This document shows positions 53,208 to 62,320 of a stretch of 64,000 nucleotides of DNA, piece after piece. Each line of letters starts with the position of its first letter. The stretch's first letter is position 1. This stretch comes from Pararobbsia silviterrae (GTDB taxonomy: Bacteria; Pseudomonadota; Gammaproteobacteria; Burkholderiales; Burkholderiaceae): NCBI RefSeq assembly GCF_003628125.1, contig NZ_RBZU01000013.1:62001-126000 (forward strand). The letters run 5' to 3'. The notes beneath the pieces were generated by a model. It had not been told where the DNA came from. It did not search any database and was given only the letters and a program-made list of their open reading frames with translations. The position numbers were made by a program, and so were the translations under genes.

Positions 53208-54719
53208 TTAGCGATGCCCGCCTCCCGCGGCATCCATCATCTTCTCGATGACTTGGTCGACCCCGAAGCTCGCGGCTTTCTGGCGTGGCGGATAGGTCTT
53301 GAACGATTCGAGAAATTCCGCGACGCCGGCCTGTGCGGGCACGAGAATAAACACGTGATCGAGCAACCAGTCGTAGTACGTATTCGACGTGATGTCCGCG
53401 CGCTCATACGGGTCGGTACGCAAATTGAATATCTTCGGCACGCGCAGCGTAACAAGCGGCTCGGCCCAGATCCTGAGCGTGCCGGCCGTGCGTTGCTCCA
53501 TGAACACGACCTTCCAGTTGTCGAAGCGCAGACACGCGAGATCGCCGTCGTCGGTGAAATAGAAAAAGCCCCGGCGCTGCGGCTTCGGTGCCTTTCCCGT
53601 GAAATACGGCATCAGGCTAAAGCCGTCGAGATGGACCTTGAACGTCTTGCCGTTGGCCTCGGCCCCCTTGGCGAGCTTGTCCTTGGCGTCAGGATCGCCG
53701 GCCGCGTCGACGATCGTCGGCAGCCAGTCGAGATGGCTGACGATGTCGTTGCATACGGAGCCCGGTTGAATGACGCCCGGCCATCGCACGAGACACGGCA
53801 CGCGATAGGCGCCTTCCCAGTTCGAATTCTTTTCGTTTCTGAACGGCGTCATGCCGGCATCGGGCCACGAATTCATATGCGGACCGTTATCGGTGCTGTA
53901 CATGACCATCGTATCGTCGGCGATGCCCAGCTCGTCAAGCAAGGCGAGCATCTCGCCGATATGTTTGTCGTGCTCGACCATGCAGTCGTGGTACTCGGAT
54001 TGCCATCGTCCGGCCTGACCGCGAATCCGGTCTTCGATATGCGTGCGGAAATGCATATGCGACGTGTTGAACCAGACAAAGAACGGCTTGTCACTGTCGT
54101 GTGCTTGCTTGATGAATGTCTTGGCGGCCGCGAGAAATTCGGTATCGACCGTCTTCATGCGCTCTTTCGTCAACGGTCCGGTGTTCTCGATCTTTTGCCC
54201 GCCCTTGCCGTCCGCCCAACAATGCAATACGCCGCGCGGACCGTATTTCTTGCGAAATTCGGGGAATTCCTTGGGATCCGGATAATCGGGCAACTCGGGC
54301 TCCTCCTCGGCGTTGAGGTGGTAGAGATTGCCGAAGAATTCGTCGAAGCCATGCGCGGTCGGAAGATGTTCGTCGCGATCGCCGAAATGGTTCTTGCCGA
54401 ACTGCCCCGTCGTGTAACCGAGATCCTTGAGCAATTCAGGGATATTCGGATCCTCGGCCCGCATCCCGAGCGGCGCGCCGGGGAGCCCGACCTTCGTGAG
54501 ACCCGTGCGCAGCCCGCACTGTCCCGTGATGAACGAGGCGCGGCCCGCCGTGCAGCTTTGCTCGCCGTAGTAATCGGTGAACACCATGCCCTGCTCGCCG
54601 ATGCTGTCGATATGCGGTGTGCGGTATCCCATCACCCCTTTTGTGAAGATGCTGAGGTTCGACTGTCCGATGTCGTCCCCCCAGAGGATCAGGAAATTCG
54701 GTTTCTTTTTGCCCGCCAT
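53208..54719 (-). CDS. Arylsulfatase (formylglycine-dependent, type I)
   Basis: A 503-residue enzyme starting MAGKKKPNFLILWGDDIGQS with AGGAG six bases upstream. Metal ligands Asp15 and Asp16 are followed by SCTAGRAS with Cys56, which fits the C-x-A-x-R motif converted to formylglycine. Later motifs include GKNHFGDR and VMYSTDNGPHMN with the metal-binding Asp/Asn. No signal peptide is visible, so it appears cytoplasmic. It hydrolyses aryl or other sulfate esters to free sulfate. The maturing enzyme FGE is encoded directly upstream and a transporter directly downstream. Confidence 0.94.
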   Translation of the reverse strand: MAGKKKPNFLILWGDDIGQSNLSIFTKGVMGYRTPHIDSIGEQGMVFTDYYGEQSCTAGRASFITGQCGLRTGLTKVGLPGAPLGMRAEDPNIPELLKDLGYTTGQFGKNHFGDRDEHLPTAHGFDEFFGNLYHLNAEEEPELPDYPDPKEFPEFRKKYGPRGVLHCWADGKGGQKIENTGPLTKERMKTVDTEFLAAAKTFIKQAHDSDKPFFVWFNTSHMHFRTHIEDRIRGQAGRWQSEYHDCMVEHDKHIGEMLALLDELGIADDTMVMYSTDNGPHMNSWPDAGMTPFRNEKNSNWEGAYRVPCLVRWPGVIQPGSVCNDIVSHLDWLPTIVDAAGDPDAKDKLAKGAEANGKTFKVHLDGFSLMPYFTGKAPKPQRRGFFYFTDDGDLACLRFDNWKVVFMEQRTAGTLRIWAEPLVTLRVPKIFNLRTDPYERADITSNTYYDWLLDHVFILVPAQAGVAEFLESFKTYPPRQKAASFGVDQVIEKMMDAAGGGHR

Positions 54720-54803
54720 GGAACACTCCTTTTGCGTCACGCCGCCGTGGCCGGCGGCAGATCTCCTCCGGACCCGTCGTCGACGGGTCGACGGGAGAGG
54801 CCA

Positions 54804-55802
54804 TCACGTCTGTATGGCGTCGTGAGCGATCTCGCGAATCACGCAGCGAAAGCCGACGTGGCAAGTCGACGTATCGACCGGCTGCGCCATGCGCGCGGCG
54901 GGCCGATAACGCCTGCAATAATTCGGTGCGCAGAGAAACGAGCCCCCTTTCATGACCTTGCGCGGAATCTTGATCTGCGGCGTTCGCGCATCCGTGCTCG
55001 CATCCGCGGAACCGCCGCGCGGATTGTCGAGCGTGCAGCACGCCTTCACGATCTTGCTATGGTCCTGATACCAGTCGCGCGTCCATTCCCAGACGTTGCC
55101 GGCCATATCGAAGAGTCCATATCCGTTCGGCGGAAACGATCCGACGGGTGCGGTCCACTCATAGCCGTCTTCAAGCAGGTTGTGCCAGGGAAATTCGCCT
55201 TGCCACGTATTGGCCATCGGCTTGCCGCCGGGCGCGAGCTGATCGCCCCAGACAAATTCCGCGCCGTCGATTCCGCCGCGCGCGGCAAACTCCCATTCGG
55301 CCTCGGTCGGCAGATCCTTGCCCGCCCATCGCGCGTATCGCAGCGCGTCGTCATAAGTAACGTGCACGACGGGATGATCCCAAAGACCATCGAGCGTGCT
55401 CTCGGGTCCGCGCGGATGCCGCCAGTCGGCGCCGCGCGTATAGACCCACCAGTTATAGTGATTGCGCAAATCGACGCGACGCGGCGGCTTCGCAAACATC
55501 ACGGACGCGGGCGCGAGCATATCGGGTTGCGCCCCCGGATAATCGTCGGGATTCGCGGGACGCTCGGCCGACGTCCGGTATCCGGTCGCATCGACGAATC
55601 GCTTGAACTCGGCGTTCGTCACCGCATAGCGATCGATCCAGAAACCGCGCACGCGCACGGCGTGCGCGGGGGCCTCTTCGGGGTAATGGTGATTCGATCC
55701 CATGACGAACGTGCCGGCGGGAATGCATACCATGTCACGCAGCACATCGGCATCCACTTCGGCCCCCATGTCAGGGGTCGTATCGCGTGCAGAATCGGTC
55801 AT
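54804..55802 (-). CDS. Formylglycine-generating enzyme (sulfatase maturase, SUMF1 family)
   Basis: About 332 residues from the ATG at 55802; further upstream starts are possible. The FGE-sulfatase fold is clear: MVCIPAGTFVMGSNHHYPEE, VRVRGFWIDRYAVTNAEFKR, LPTEAEWEFAARGG and GNVWEWTRDWY. The catalytic cysteine pair is present in FLCAPNYCRRYRPAAR (about Cys291 and Cys296), matching the copper-binding oxidase site of aerobic FGE. It oxidises the Cys of the arylsulfatase encoded 85 bp downstream to formylglycine using oxygen. Confidence 0.94.
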   Translation of the reverse strand: MTDSARDTTPDMGAEVDADVLRDMVCIPAGTFVMGSNHHYPEEAPAHAVRVRGFWIDRYAVTNAEFKRFVDATGYRTSAERPANPDDYPGAQPDMLAPASVMFAKPPRRVDLRNHYNWWVYTRGADWRHPRGPESTLDGLWDHPVVHVTYDDALRYARWAGKDLPTEAEWEFAARGGIDGAEFVWGDQLAPGGKPMANTWQGEFPWHNLLEDGYEWTAPVGSFPPNGYGLFDMAGNVWEWTRDWYQDHSKIVKACCTLDNPRGGSADASTDARTPQIKIPRKVMKGGSFLCAPNYCRRYRPAARMAQPVDTSTCHVGFRCVIREIAHDAIQT

Positions 55803-56136
55803 GAACGTTGGCATCCGTGAATCGGCGAAGACCCTGCGTGTCCGCTCCGGTGCACACCCGGGACGTTTCAAAAGCGGTCTTGGACGCGCATCGGCCGACC
55901 CGCGTTGCGTGCGGGCCGCGCGACCGATGCAAACGATTCACGCCGCCATCGGGCAATCGCGATCGAACATCCTGATCTGCGTCGATGGCGTGGAGTCTAG
56001 GATTCCGTCTTGCACACGCAAAGCACGCGTCACACGGATTTCGCCCTTTCGGCTGCCGCGATAAGCAATCGAACGCGTAACGTTATGCCCATCATAGTGA
56101 CCACGGCATACATCGATGCGTGGCGCGGCCCGTGCT
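55803..56136. other. Intergenic region between livM and the FGE gene
   Basis: This stretch of 334 bp holds the presumed FGE operon promoter. I see no gene or clear terminator in it. Confidence 0.45.
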
Positions 56137-57255
56137 TCAACAATCCCTTGCTTTCGCCGCGTCGAGCGCATCGTATCGAAGCGGCGCGCCCGCATCCTTC
56201 ACATCGCGCATATCGTGCATATCGTGCATATCGAACGTGTTGTGCGCGCTGTGCGTATCGGAGCCCAACCCGAACAGCCGCCGCTCGGTCGGGAACACCG
56301 ACAGTCCCAGGCGCGCGGACACCGCACCCCAGATACCTCGCGGCCGCAGGATCATGAAGCCGATCGCGACCGCGCCGAGCACGATCTGATACCAGACGCC
56401 CCAATCGCTGAGCGACTGACGCAAGACAAAGTACAGCAAGGTGCCGATGATCGGTCCCTCGATCGAGCCGATGCCCCCGATGACGACGACAAACAACATC
56501 AACGCGCTCCAGTCGACCGAAAACGCCGCTTCAGGCGAGACACGCAGCTTCGTCACGAAGATCAGCGCCCCCGTCATGCCGCAGCCCGCCGCCGAACACA
56601 CATAGACGAGCCAGCGCACCGCGCGTACCGACACGCCGAGGCTGCCCGCGCCCGCATCGTTGTCGCGCACCGCCATCAGCGCGAGACCATAACGCGAAAT
56701 CAACAGGACATAGACGAACAGGCATCCACCGGCCCCGAGTGCGACAGCGATCCAGAGCGTCAGCGATTCGCGCCACCAGGGCGCAATCCCGCGCATCGTC
56801 GCCATGACCGACGTACCCGACCCGCCGCCCAGGGCATCGGTATTCGCGACGAGCAGGCGAAACACCTCGGCGAGCACCCAGGTCCCCACCGCGAGATGCG
56901 CGCCCTTGAGCCTAAACAACACGCCCGCCATCGGCAACGCGATCAGCGCGCTGACGACGCCCGCGGTCACGATCACGACAAACGGATTGACTCCCGCGTC
57001 GAGCCCGAACAGCACGAGGCTATAGGCTCCGATTCCCAGATAAGCCTGCTGTCCGACCGAGACGACACCGCCGTAACCCGCGAGCAGATTCCACATCTGC
57101 GCGAGCGCGATCGTGTAAAAAATCTCGGCGACGAGATGCTGATGCGCGACTTCCGCCCACCACGGCATCGAACAGACCACGGCGAGCACGACGATGCCGG
57201 CGAGCGCACCCATGCGGCTCGCGCGGGTCGCGCGTTTGACGATAAGCGTTTCCAT
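56137..57255 (-). CDS. livM: LIV-type ABC transporter permease LivM
   Basis: About 372 residues with roughly 10 membrane helices and the LivM signatures WNLLAGYGGVVSVGQQAYLG and GSIEGPIIGTLLYFVLRQSL. It partners with LivH in the channel of a branched-chain-amino-acid-type (HAAT) importer. The last 60 residues are an unusual hydrophilic tail with His-Asp-Met repeats encoded by a 9-bp tandem repeat. It overlaps the end of the livH frame and is the last gene of the transporter operon. Confidence 0.92.
   Translation of the reverse strand: METLIVKRATRASRMGALAGIVVLAVVCSMPWWAEVAHQHLVAEIFYTIALAQMWNLLAGYGGVVSVGQQAYLGIGAYSLVLFGLDAGVNPFVVIVTAGVVSALIALPMAGVLFRLKGAHLAVGTWVLAEVFRLLVANTDALGGGSGTSVMATMRGIAPWWRESLTLWIAVALGAGGCLFVYVLLISRYGLALMAVRDNDAGAGSLGVSVRAVRWLVYVCSAAGCGMTGALIFVTKLRVSPEAAFSVDWSALMLFVVVIGGIGSIEGPIIGTLLYFVLRQSLSDWGVWYQIVLGAVAIGFMILRPRGIWGAVSARLGLSVFPTERRLFGLGSDTHSAHNTFDMHDMHDMRDVKDAGAPLRYDALDAAKARDC
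56208..56234. repeat. Three 9-bp tandem units inside the livM tail
   Basis: GCATATCGT occurs three times in a row (the last ending in A), encoding the Met-His-Asp-like repeats near the LivM C terminus. In-frame units leave the reading frame open. Confidence 0.7.
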
Positions 57256-57263
57256 AGACAGTC

Positions 57264-58136
57264 TCAACGATCACGCGTTCTGGGGAAAAGTCCGTTCGGC
57301 CGCGCGAGCAGCACGACGAAAAATACGAGGTGGCCGGCGAGAATGCCCCAGCCCGGATCGAGCTTCATGCCCGCGGTCTGTGCGACACCGAGAATCGCGC
57401 CGCCGGCGAGCGTGCCCCAGAGCGACCCGAGACCGCCGATGATGACCGCCTCGAATGCATAGAGCAGTCGCGCCTGTCCCTCGGACGGACTCACGTTCGC
57501 GCGCAACGCCAGAAAGACCCCCGCCACGCCCGCGACGGCCACGGCGATCGCCATCGCGACGCCGTACACGCGCTTGTGATTCAAGCCCATGAGTTGCGCC
57601 GTCGCGGGATCGTCGGACGTCGCGCGAAACGCGCGGCCGAGCCGCGTCGATGAAAACATCCATTGCAGCGCGGCCAGCACGACGATCGCCACGATCATGA
57701 TCGTCAGCGGCAGCACGCCGATCGCGATATCGCCCGGCAACGCGATGCTGGCCGTCGTCAACGCGCCGTCGCCGAGACTGCGCGGATCGGCCGAATACAC
57801 TTCGAGCAGCGTGTTGCGCAAGATGATCGATATCCCGAACGTCACGAGGATCGGCGGCAAAATGTCCGATCCGAGCGTGCGTTCGAGCAATGTGCGCTGC
57901 ATGACATAGCCGAGCGCGCCCATCAACGGAATGCCGAGCAGCAGCGCCATCCACGGACTCAGGCCGAAGCGCTCGCTAAGCGTGATCGCGACGAACGCGC
58001 CGAGCACCGCGAGGTCGCCATGACCGATGTTGACGATACGCATGATGCCGAACGCGAGCGACAACCCCGTCGCGAACAGCGCATAGAGTCCGCCGAGCAG
58101 CAGACCCTCGATCAGCACATTGATCCAGTCGGACAT
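57264..58136 (-). CDS. livH: LIV-type ABC transporter permease LivH
   Basis: About 290 residues from the ATG MSDWINVLIEGLLLGGLYAL, with about eight membrane helices. Family motifs include FGIMRIVNIGHGDLAVLGAF near residue 35 and RAFRATSDDPATAQLMGLNH near 185, the EAA-like contact with the ATPases. It forms the translocation path with LivM. The gene starts just beyond the end of livF on the same strand. Confidence 0.93.
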   Translation of the reverse strand: MSDWINVLIEGLLLGGLYALFATGLSLAFGIMRIVNIGHGDLAVLGAFVAITLSERFGLSPWMALLLGIPLMGALGYVMQRTLLERTLGSDILPPILVTFGISIILRNTLLEVYSADPRSLGDGALTTASIALPGDIAIGVLPLTIMIVAIVVLAALQWMFSSTRLGRAFRATSDDPATAQLMGLNHKRVYGVAMAIAVAVAGVAGVFLALRANVSPSEGQARLLYAFEAVIIGGLGSLWGTLAGGAILGVAQTAGMKLDPGWGILAGHLVFFVVLLARPNGLFPRTRDR

Positions 58137-58140
58137 GATG

Positions 58141-58842
58141 TCAAACACCAAAGTAAGCAGCCGAGATTTGATCGCGCGTCAGTTCCGCCGGCGTTCCGCT
58201 CAGCGTCACGCGCCCCTCCTGAAAGCAGACGAGCCGGTCGGCGACCTTCATCGCCTGGCCGATGTCCTGCTCGACGACGACCATCGTCGTGCCTTCGCGA
58301 CGGATGCCGGGCAGCGCCGCATAGATGTCGCGCACGACGCGCGGTGCGAGACCGAGCGACACCTCGTCGCACAGCATCACGCGCGGATTCGACATCAGCG
58401 CGCGGCCGATCGCGACCATCTGCTGCTGTCCGCCCGACAGCAGCGTCGCGGGCCGCTTGCGCAGCGTCTCGAGCACCGGAAACAGCGCATAGAGACGTTC
58501 GAGCGTCCAGGGCCCCTTGCGCCGGGACTCCGCGCCGATCCGCAGATTCTCTTCGACGCTCAGGCTCGGAAACAGCCGCCGGCCTTCGGGCACCATCGAC
58601 AAGCCGCGCGCGACGATATGCGCCGCGGACACCCTGGCGATCGATTCTCCGGCGAGCCGGATGCGTCCCGACGTCGGCGGCAACCATCCCGCGAGCGCAT
58701 TGAAGAACGTCGATTTTCCCGCGCCGTTCGCGCCGACGAGCGCGACGACTTCGCCTTCGGCCAGCGTGAAATCGATCCCGAACAGGGCTTGAAAATCGCC
58801 GTAATGCACGACGAGATCTTCCACATCGAGCACGGTCGTCAT
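58141..58842 (-). CDS. livF: LIV-type ABC transporter ATPase LivF
   Basis: A 233-residue ABC ATPase with Walker A GANGAGKST near residue 38, LSGGQQQMVAIGRALMSNPR near 136, VMLCDEVSLGLAP (Walker B, with the LivF-type SLGLAP) and VVEQDIGQAMKVADR. Its start overlaps the stop of livG (ATGA). Confidence 0.94.
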   Translation of the reverse strand: MTTVLDVEDLVVHYGDFQALFGIDFTLAEGEVVALVGANGAGKSTFFNALAGWLPPTSGRIRLAGESIARVSAAHIVARGLSMVPEGRRLFPSLSVEENLRIGAESRRKGPWTLERLYALFPVLETLRKRPATLLSGGQQQMVAIGRALMSNPRVMLCDEVSLGLAPRVVRDIYAALPGIRREGTTMVVVEQDIGQAMKVADRLVCFQEGRVTLSGTPAELTRDQISAAYFGV

Positions 58843-59570
58843 GCGTCGGCTCCCAGATAGATTTCGCGCACCTGCTCGCTCGCCATCACCTCATGCGGAT
58901 CGCCGTCGAGCAGCACCTTGCCGAGATTCAGCACGACGAGCCGATCGACGACCGCCAGCAATGCGTGCACGATATGTTCGATCCAGACGATCGTCAGGCC
59001 CTCGGCACGCAGGGCGCGGATCGTTTGAATCAGCTCGGCGACTTCGTGCTCGGTCAGTCCGCCCGCGATTTCATCGAGCAGCAACAGCGAAGGCCCGGTG
59101 GCGAGCGCGCGCGCGAGTTCGAGCCGCTTGCGGTCGAGCAGCGGCAAGGCGCCCGCGCGCTGGTTCGCCTTCGCGAGCAAGCCCGTGCGTTCGAGCGCGC
59201 GCAGCGCGGGCACCGTCGCGGCGCCCGAATGCGGATCGGCGCCAAATGTCGCACCGACGAGCACATTTTCGAACACCGTCATGTCCGCGAACGGTCGCGG
59301 CACCTGATGCGAACGCGCGATGCCGATCCGGCAGCGCCGATGCGGCGGAAGATCGGTGATCGGCACGCCGTCGAAGCGAATCGCGCCGCCGTCGACGCGG
59401 ATCGCGCCCGTGATCATATTGAACAAGCTGGTCTTGCCGGCGCCGTTCGGACCGATGATGCCGAGGGCTTCGCCATTGCGTACGTTCAGCGAAAGCTGAT
59501 CGGCGACGCAGACGGAGCCGAACGATCGCGAGATCCGATCGAGTTCGAGGATGTCGTTGTTACGATGCAC
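58839..59570 (-). CDS. livG: LIV-type ABC transporter ATPase LivG
   Basis: About 243 residues from a GTG at 59570 with GGGAG nine bases upstream; the longer open frame that reaches 60968 is just antisense or out-of-frame extension over the binding-protein gene. Walker A GPNGAGKTSLFNMITG, LERTGLLAKANQRAG and LLLLDEIAGGLTEHEVAELI are typical of LivG. It lies 32 bp downstream of the binding-protein gene. Confidence 0.92.
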   Translation of the reverse strand: MHRNNDILELDRISRSFGSVCVADQLSLNVRNGEALGIIGPNGAGKTSLFNMITGAIRVDGGAIRFDGVPITDLPPHRRCRIGIARSHQVPRPFADMTVFENVLVGATFGADPHSGAATVPALRALERTGLLAKANQRAGALPLLDRKRLELARALATGPSLLLLDEIAGGLTEHEVAELIQTIRALRAEGLTIVWIEHIVHALLAVVDRLVVLNLGKVLLDGDPHEVMASEQVREIYLGADA

Positions 59571-59602
59571 TGCGCATGTCTCCCGTCGGCGTCGCGCCGA
59601 TC

Positions 59603-60886
59603 TCAAGCCAAGGGGTCGAGCCGTTCTTGCACCGGTACGATCGGTGCCTGACTGTTGTCGACCAAACGCAGATCGAACGCCTTGCCCCGCTTTTTCCATT
59701 GACCGCCGACCAAGGGCGTCTTGGCGATATTCGGCACCGGACCCTTGCTGAAATTGACGCGGCCGACGATCGTCGCGAGATCCGTCTCGCGAATCGCGTT
59801 GCGGATCGACTCGGGCTTGAGATCGGCCGAACGCCGCAGCGCGTCGATCGCGACTTCGAACAACGCGTGCTTGAAGCCGAGCGGCATGCTCCATGGCCGG
59901 CTCGTCGTCTGCGTGTATTGCTGGGCCAGCTGCAGACAACTCGTATCGGTGAGGCTCGACTTGAACGGGTGCGACGGCGACCACCAGACCTCGACGGACA
60001 AGCCTTGCGCGCGATCGCCGAAGGTCTGGATCACGGCCGGAAATTCCGACGCCTTGGCGACCGTCACGACTTTGGGCTTGAGACCCTGCTGCCCCGCTTG
60101 CGACCAGAAGTTCGCGAAATCCGGCGGCGGCACCACGCCTGTGACGATCGCGACGTCGCGCCGCTTGAATTCGCTGATATAGGTCGAGAAGTTGTCGGCC
60201 GGCGAATGGAAGCGGCCTTTGTCGACCAGGCTGAAGCCTTTTTGCGCGAGCACGGGCGGGAAGCCCTTTTTCGCGTCGCCCCAGATATTGCCGTCCGAAT
60301 CGTTCGGCCAGAGCGCGCCGACCGTCTTGTTCGACGACACCTGCGCCCACATGCTCGTATAGGTGCCGATAATGTCTTCGAGACCCCAGAAGAAATGATA
60401 GGTCCAGTCGAAGCCCTTGCCGGGATCGCCGTTTCTTCCGAAGAAATGGGCCTGCCACGGCGTGTCGGTCGTAATGCAGGGCACGCCGTTGAGTTCGCAC
60501 TGATCGGCGACGGGATTGGTCGTCGCCGGCGTATGCGCGGCGATCACGAGATGGACCTTGTCGTTCAGGATCAGCTCGGACGTCACATCGGCGGCTCGAT
60601 TCGAATCCGATTGAGAGTCCTTGTAGACGATCTCGACCGCATATGTGCGGCCGCCGACCTTGATGCCCGATCCGATCACGCGACGGATCTGTTCGAGCGT
60701 GAACGCGTCGGGTTCGGCGAATGCGGCAAGCGGGCCCGTTTGCGGGCTCACGCACCCGATCTTGATCGTCGAACCCTGCGCGGAAAATGCGCGCAGGGGA
60801 AACGCCGACGCAAGTGCGGCGCCGGTCGCGACGCGCATCGCCGCGCGTCGCCCCGGGTTGTCGAGCGGGCTTTTTGAATCGCTCAT
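59603..60886 (-). CDS. LIV-type ABC transporter substrate-binding protein
   Basis: A 427-residue periplasmic protein with a twin-arginine-like signal (NPGRRAAMRVATGAALASAF). The mature part has the HAAT/LivK-like form: IKIGCVSPQTGPLAAFAEPD, the hinge region VHLVIAAHTPATTNPVADQC and CITTDTPWQAHFFGRNG. The ligand in this clade is often an aromatic acid or amide rather than leucine. Its closeness to the catechol 2,3-dioxygenase gene suggests uptake of an aromatic compound (inference). Confidence 0.92.
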   Translation of the reverse strand: MSDSKSPLDNPGRRAAMRVATGAALASAFPLRAFSAQGSTIKIGCVSPQTGPLAAFAEPDAFTLEQIRRVIGSGIKVGGRTYAVEIVYKDSQSDSNRAADVTSELILNDKVHLVIAAHTPATTNPVADQCELNGVPCITTDTPWQAHFFGRNGDPGKGFDWTYHFFWGLEDIIGTYTSMWAQVSSNKTVGALWPNDSDGNIWGDAKKGFPPVLAQKGFSLVDKGRFHSPADNFSTYISEFKRRDVAIVTGVVPPPDFANFWSQAGQQGLKPKVVTVAKASEFPAVIQTFGDRAQGLSVEVWWSPSHPFKSSLTDTSCLQLAQQYTQTTSRPWSMPLGFKHALFEVAIDALRRSADLKPESIRNAIRETDLATIVGRVNFSKGPVPNIAKTPLVGGQWKKRGKAFDLRLVDNSQAPIVPVQERLDPLA

Positions 60887-61149
60887 GGTGGTCTACTGTC
60901 TCCTCGGTAGTCATGCGCGACGCCGTGCGAAGGCGATCGCGCGCCTGCCGCGCATGGCATGTATCCAATGCGGCGCTTATTCTTAGTGATGAAAATCGAT
61001 CAACGCGGATCGACGTTCAAGATGCAGTGCGACGATTCGCGCGGACGTGCGTTATCGATCGCGGCGCCGCATCGAAGCCGCGATCCGTTCGTCGAACGAT
61101 CCGTTTGAAGACTCGGCAAGCCGCGCGCACGCGGCCTACCTGAACGCGC

Positions 61150-62076
61150 TCAGGTCACGACGCTCAAGAAGCGCTCGTTGAGTTCGCGCGTGTGATAAAA
61201 GATCGCGGCCCCCATCTCTTCCCAGGTCCACGTATAAGGCTTCATGTCGGGATAGAAGCTGTATCCGCCGCAAAACGTCTCGATGCGGTTGCCCGACGGA
61301 TCGAAGAAATAGATCGACGTGCCGCGCGTGATCCCGTGACGCAAGGGCCCGATGTCGATCGACACGCGCCGTTTCGCCATCAGGTCCGCCGCGTAGAGCA
61401 GCTTCTTCCAGGTTTCGATAAGAAAGGCCGCGTGATGCGACGTGTCGCTGCGCGCATCGCGCACGAATGCGATGTCGTGCGCCTTGTTCGAACACGTGAG
61501 CCAGACGGCCATATCGGTCTTGCCGTCCTCGCACAGAATGCGTTCGGTCAGACTGAAGCCGAGCACGTTGACGAACAGATCGCGGCTGCCGTCGAGATCT
61601 TCGCCGTGGATCTGCCAATGATCGAGACGCACGGGCGAGATGCCCTTGCGATCTTCGATGATGACGTCGGGATTCAGATACCCGAGCGTATCGCCGATCT
61701 CGGTCTTCTCGGCATAGAGCTCGAACAGGTGCCCGGTCGGTGCGTGGAAACGCACGCGTTCGCCCGTTTCGAGCAGATCGCCGGCGCGCACGCGTTCGGT
61801 CTGTACGCCATAGGCGCGCAGATCGGTTTCGAGCAGATCGAGCGTACGTGCATTGAGCACCTTGAAGCCGTAGAAATCGGTCCCCGCGCGATCGGCCTTG
61901 CGCAAGATCACGCTATGGTGATCGCGTTCGTCGCAGGCCTTGAGATAGACGCGGCCCGATGCATCGCGCCCGGTCTCGACGAGTCCCAGGATCTGTGTAT
62001 AAAAGGCGACGGCTTCGTCGAGATCGAGCACGCGAATCTGTACGTGGCCGGGCCGTAGTACGCCGGTAAGCGCCAT
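61150..62076 (-). CDS. Extradiol catechol 2,3-dioxygenase
   Basis: A 308-residue enzyme with two vicinal-oxygen-chelate domains. Iron ligands fall where expected in the DmpB/XylE family: His153 (LDHWQIHG), His214 (DTSHHAAF) and Glu266 (GNRIETFCGGY). It cleaves catechol meta to its hydroxyls, giving 2-hydroxymuconate semialdehyde. A strong GGAGGAGAG precedes the ATG. It is alone, with no other meta-pathway gene in the window, lies between the LIV transporter operon and a divergent LysR gene, and is probably activated by that regulator. Confidence 0.94.
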   Translation of the reverse strand: MALTGVLRPGHVQIRVLDLDEAVAFYTQILGLVETGRDASGRVYLKACDERDHHSVILRKADRAGTDFYGFKVLNARTLDLLETDLRAYGVQTERVRAGDLLETGERVRFHAPTGHLFELYAEKTEIGDTLGYLNPDVIIEDRKGISPVRLDHWQIHGEDLDGSRDLFVNVLGFSLTERILCEDGKTDMAVWLTCSNKAHDIAFVRDARSDTSHHAAFLIETWKKLLYAADLMAKRRVSIDIGPLRHGITRGTSIYFFDPSGNRIETFCGGYSFYPDMKPYTWTWEEMGAAIFYHTRELNERFLSVVT

Positions 62077-62152
62077 AGTCTCTCCTCCGATGGCTGCGTG
62101 AGTTTATTGTTGACTGCGCGCCACTATACGAACGCGCTCGATTCCGTGTCCA

Positions 62153-62188
62153 ATACCGTTACGCGCGATGTCGATACCGAATCGGTAT
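62153..62188. promoter_or_regulatory. Candidate LysR operator between the dioxygenase and LysR genes
   Basis: ATACCG recurs at 62153 and 62174, 21 bp apart, i.e. about two helical turns. The second copy begins a 6-bp inverted repeat ATACCG-AAT-CGGTAT (62174-62188). A related ATACTGAATCCATAC occurs near 62289. The spacing suits dimers of a LysR regulator binding side by side in the divergent promoter. Confidence 0.5.
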
Positions 62189-62320
62189 GAGCATGCATAC
62201 CCGCCACGGGCACGCGATCCCGTCCATCTTGCGCGTCGCTGCGCATACAATCCGTGATCCAGATCAAGGCCCGGATCGACTCGTTGCGATACTGAATCCA
62301 TACGGATGGAGACCTCGCGC

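Noticed and set aside
56116-57462. Plus-strand 448-residue frame over livM and livH
   Set aside because: It is antisense to two recognisable permeases and is Arg/His/Gln-rich without motifs.
59571-60968. N-terminal extension of LivG to about 709 residues
   Set aside because: The extra part is an out-of-frame reading over the binding-protein gene. A GTG with a Shine-Dalgarno sequence at 59570 gives a normal-length LivG.
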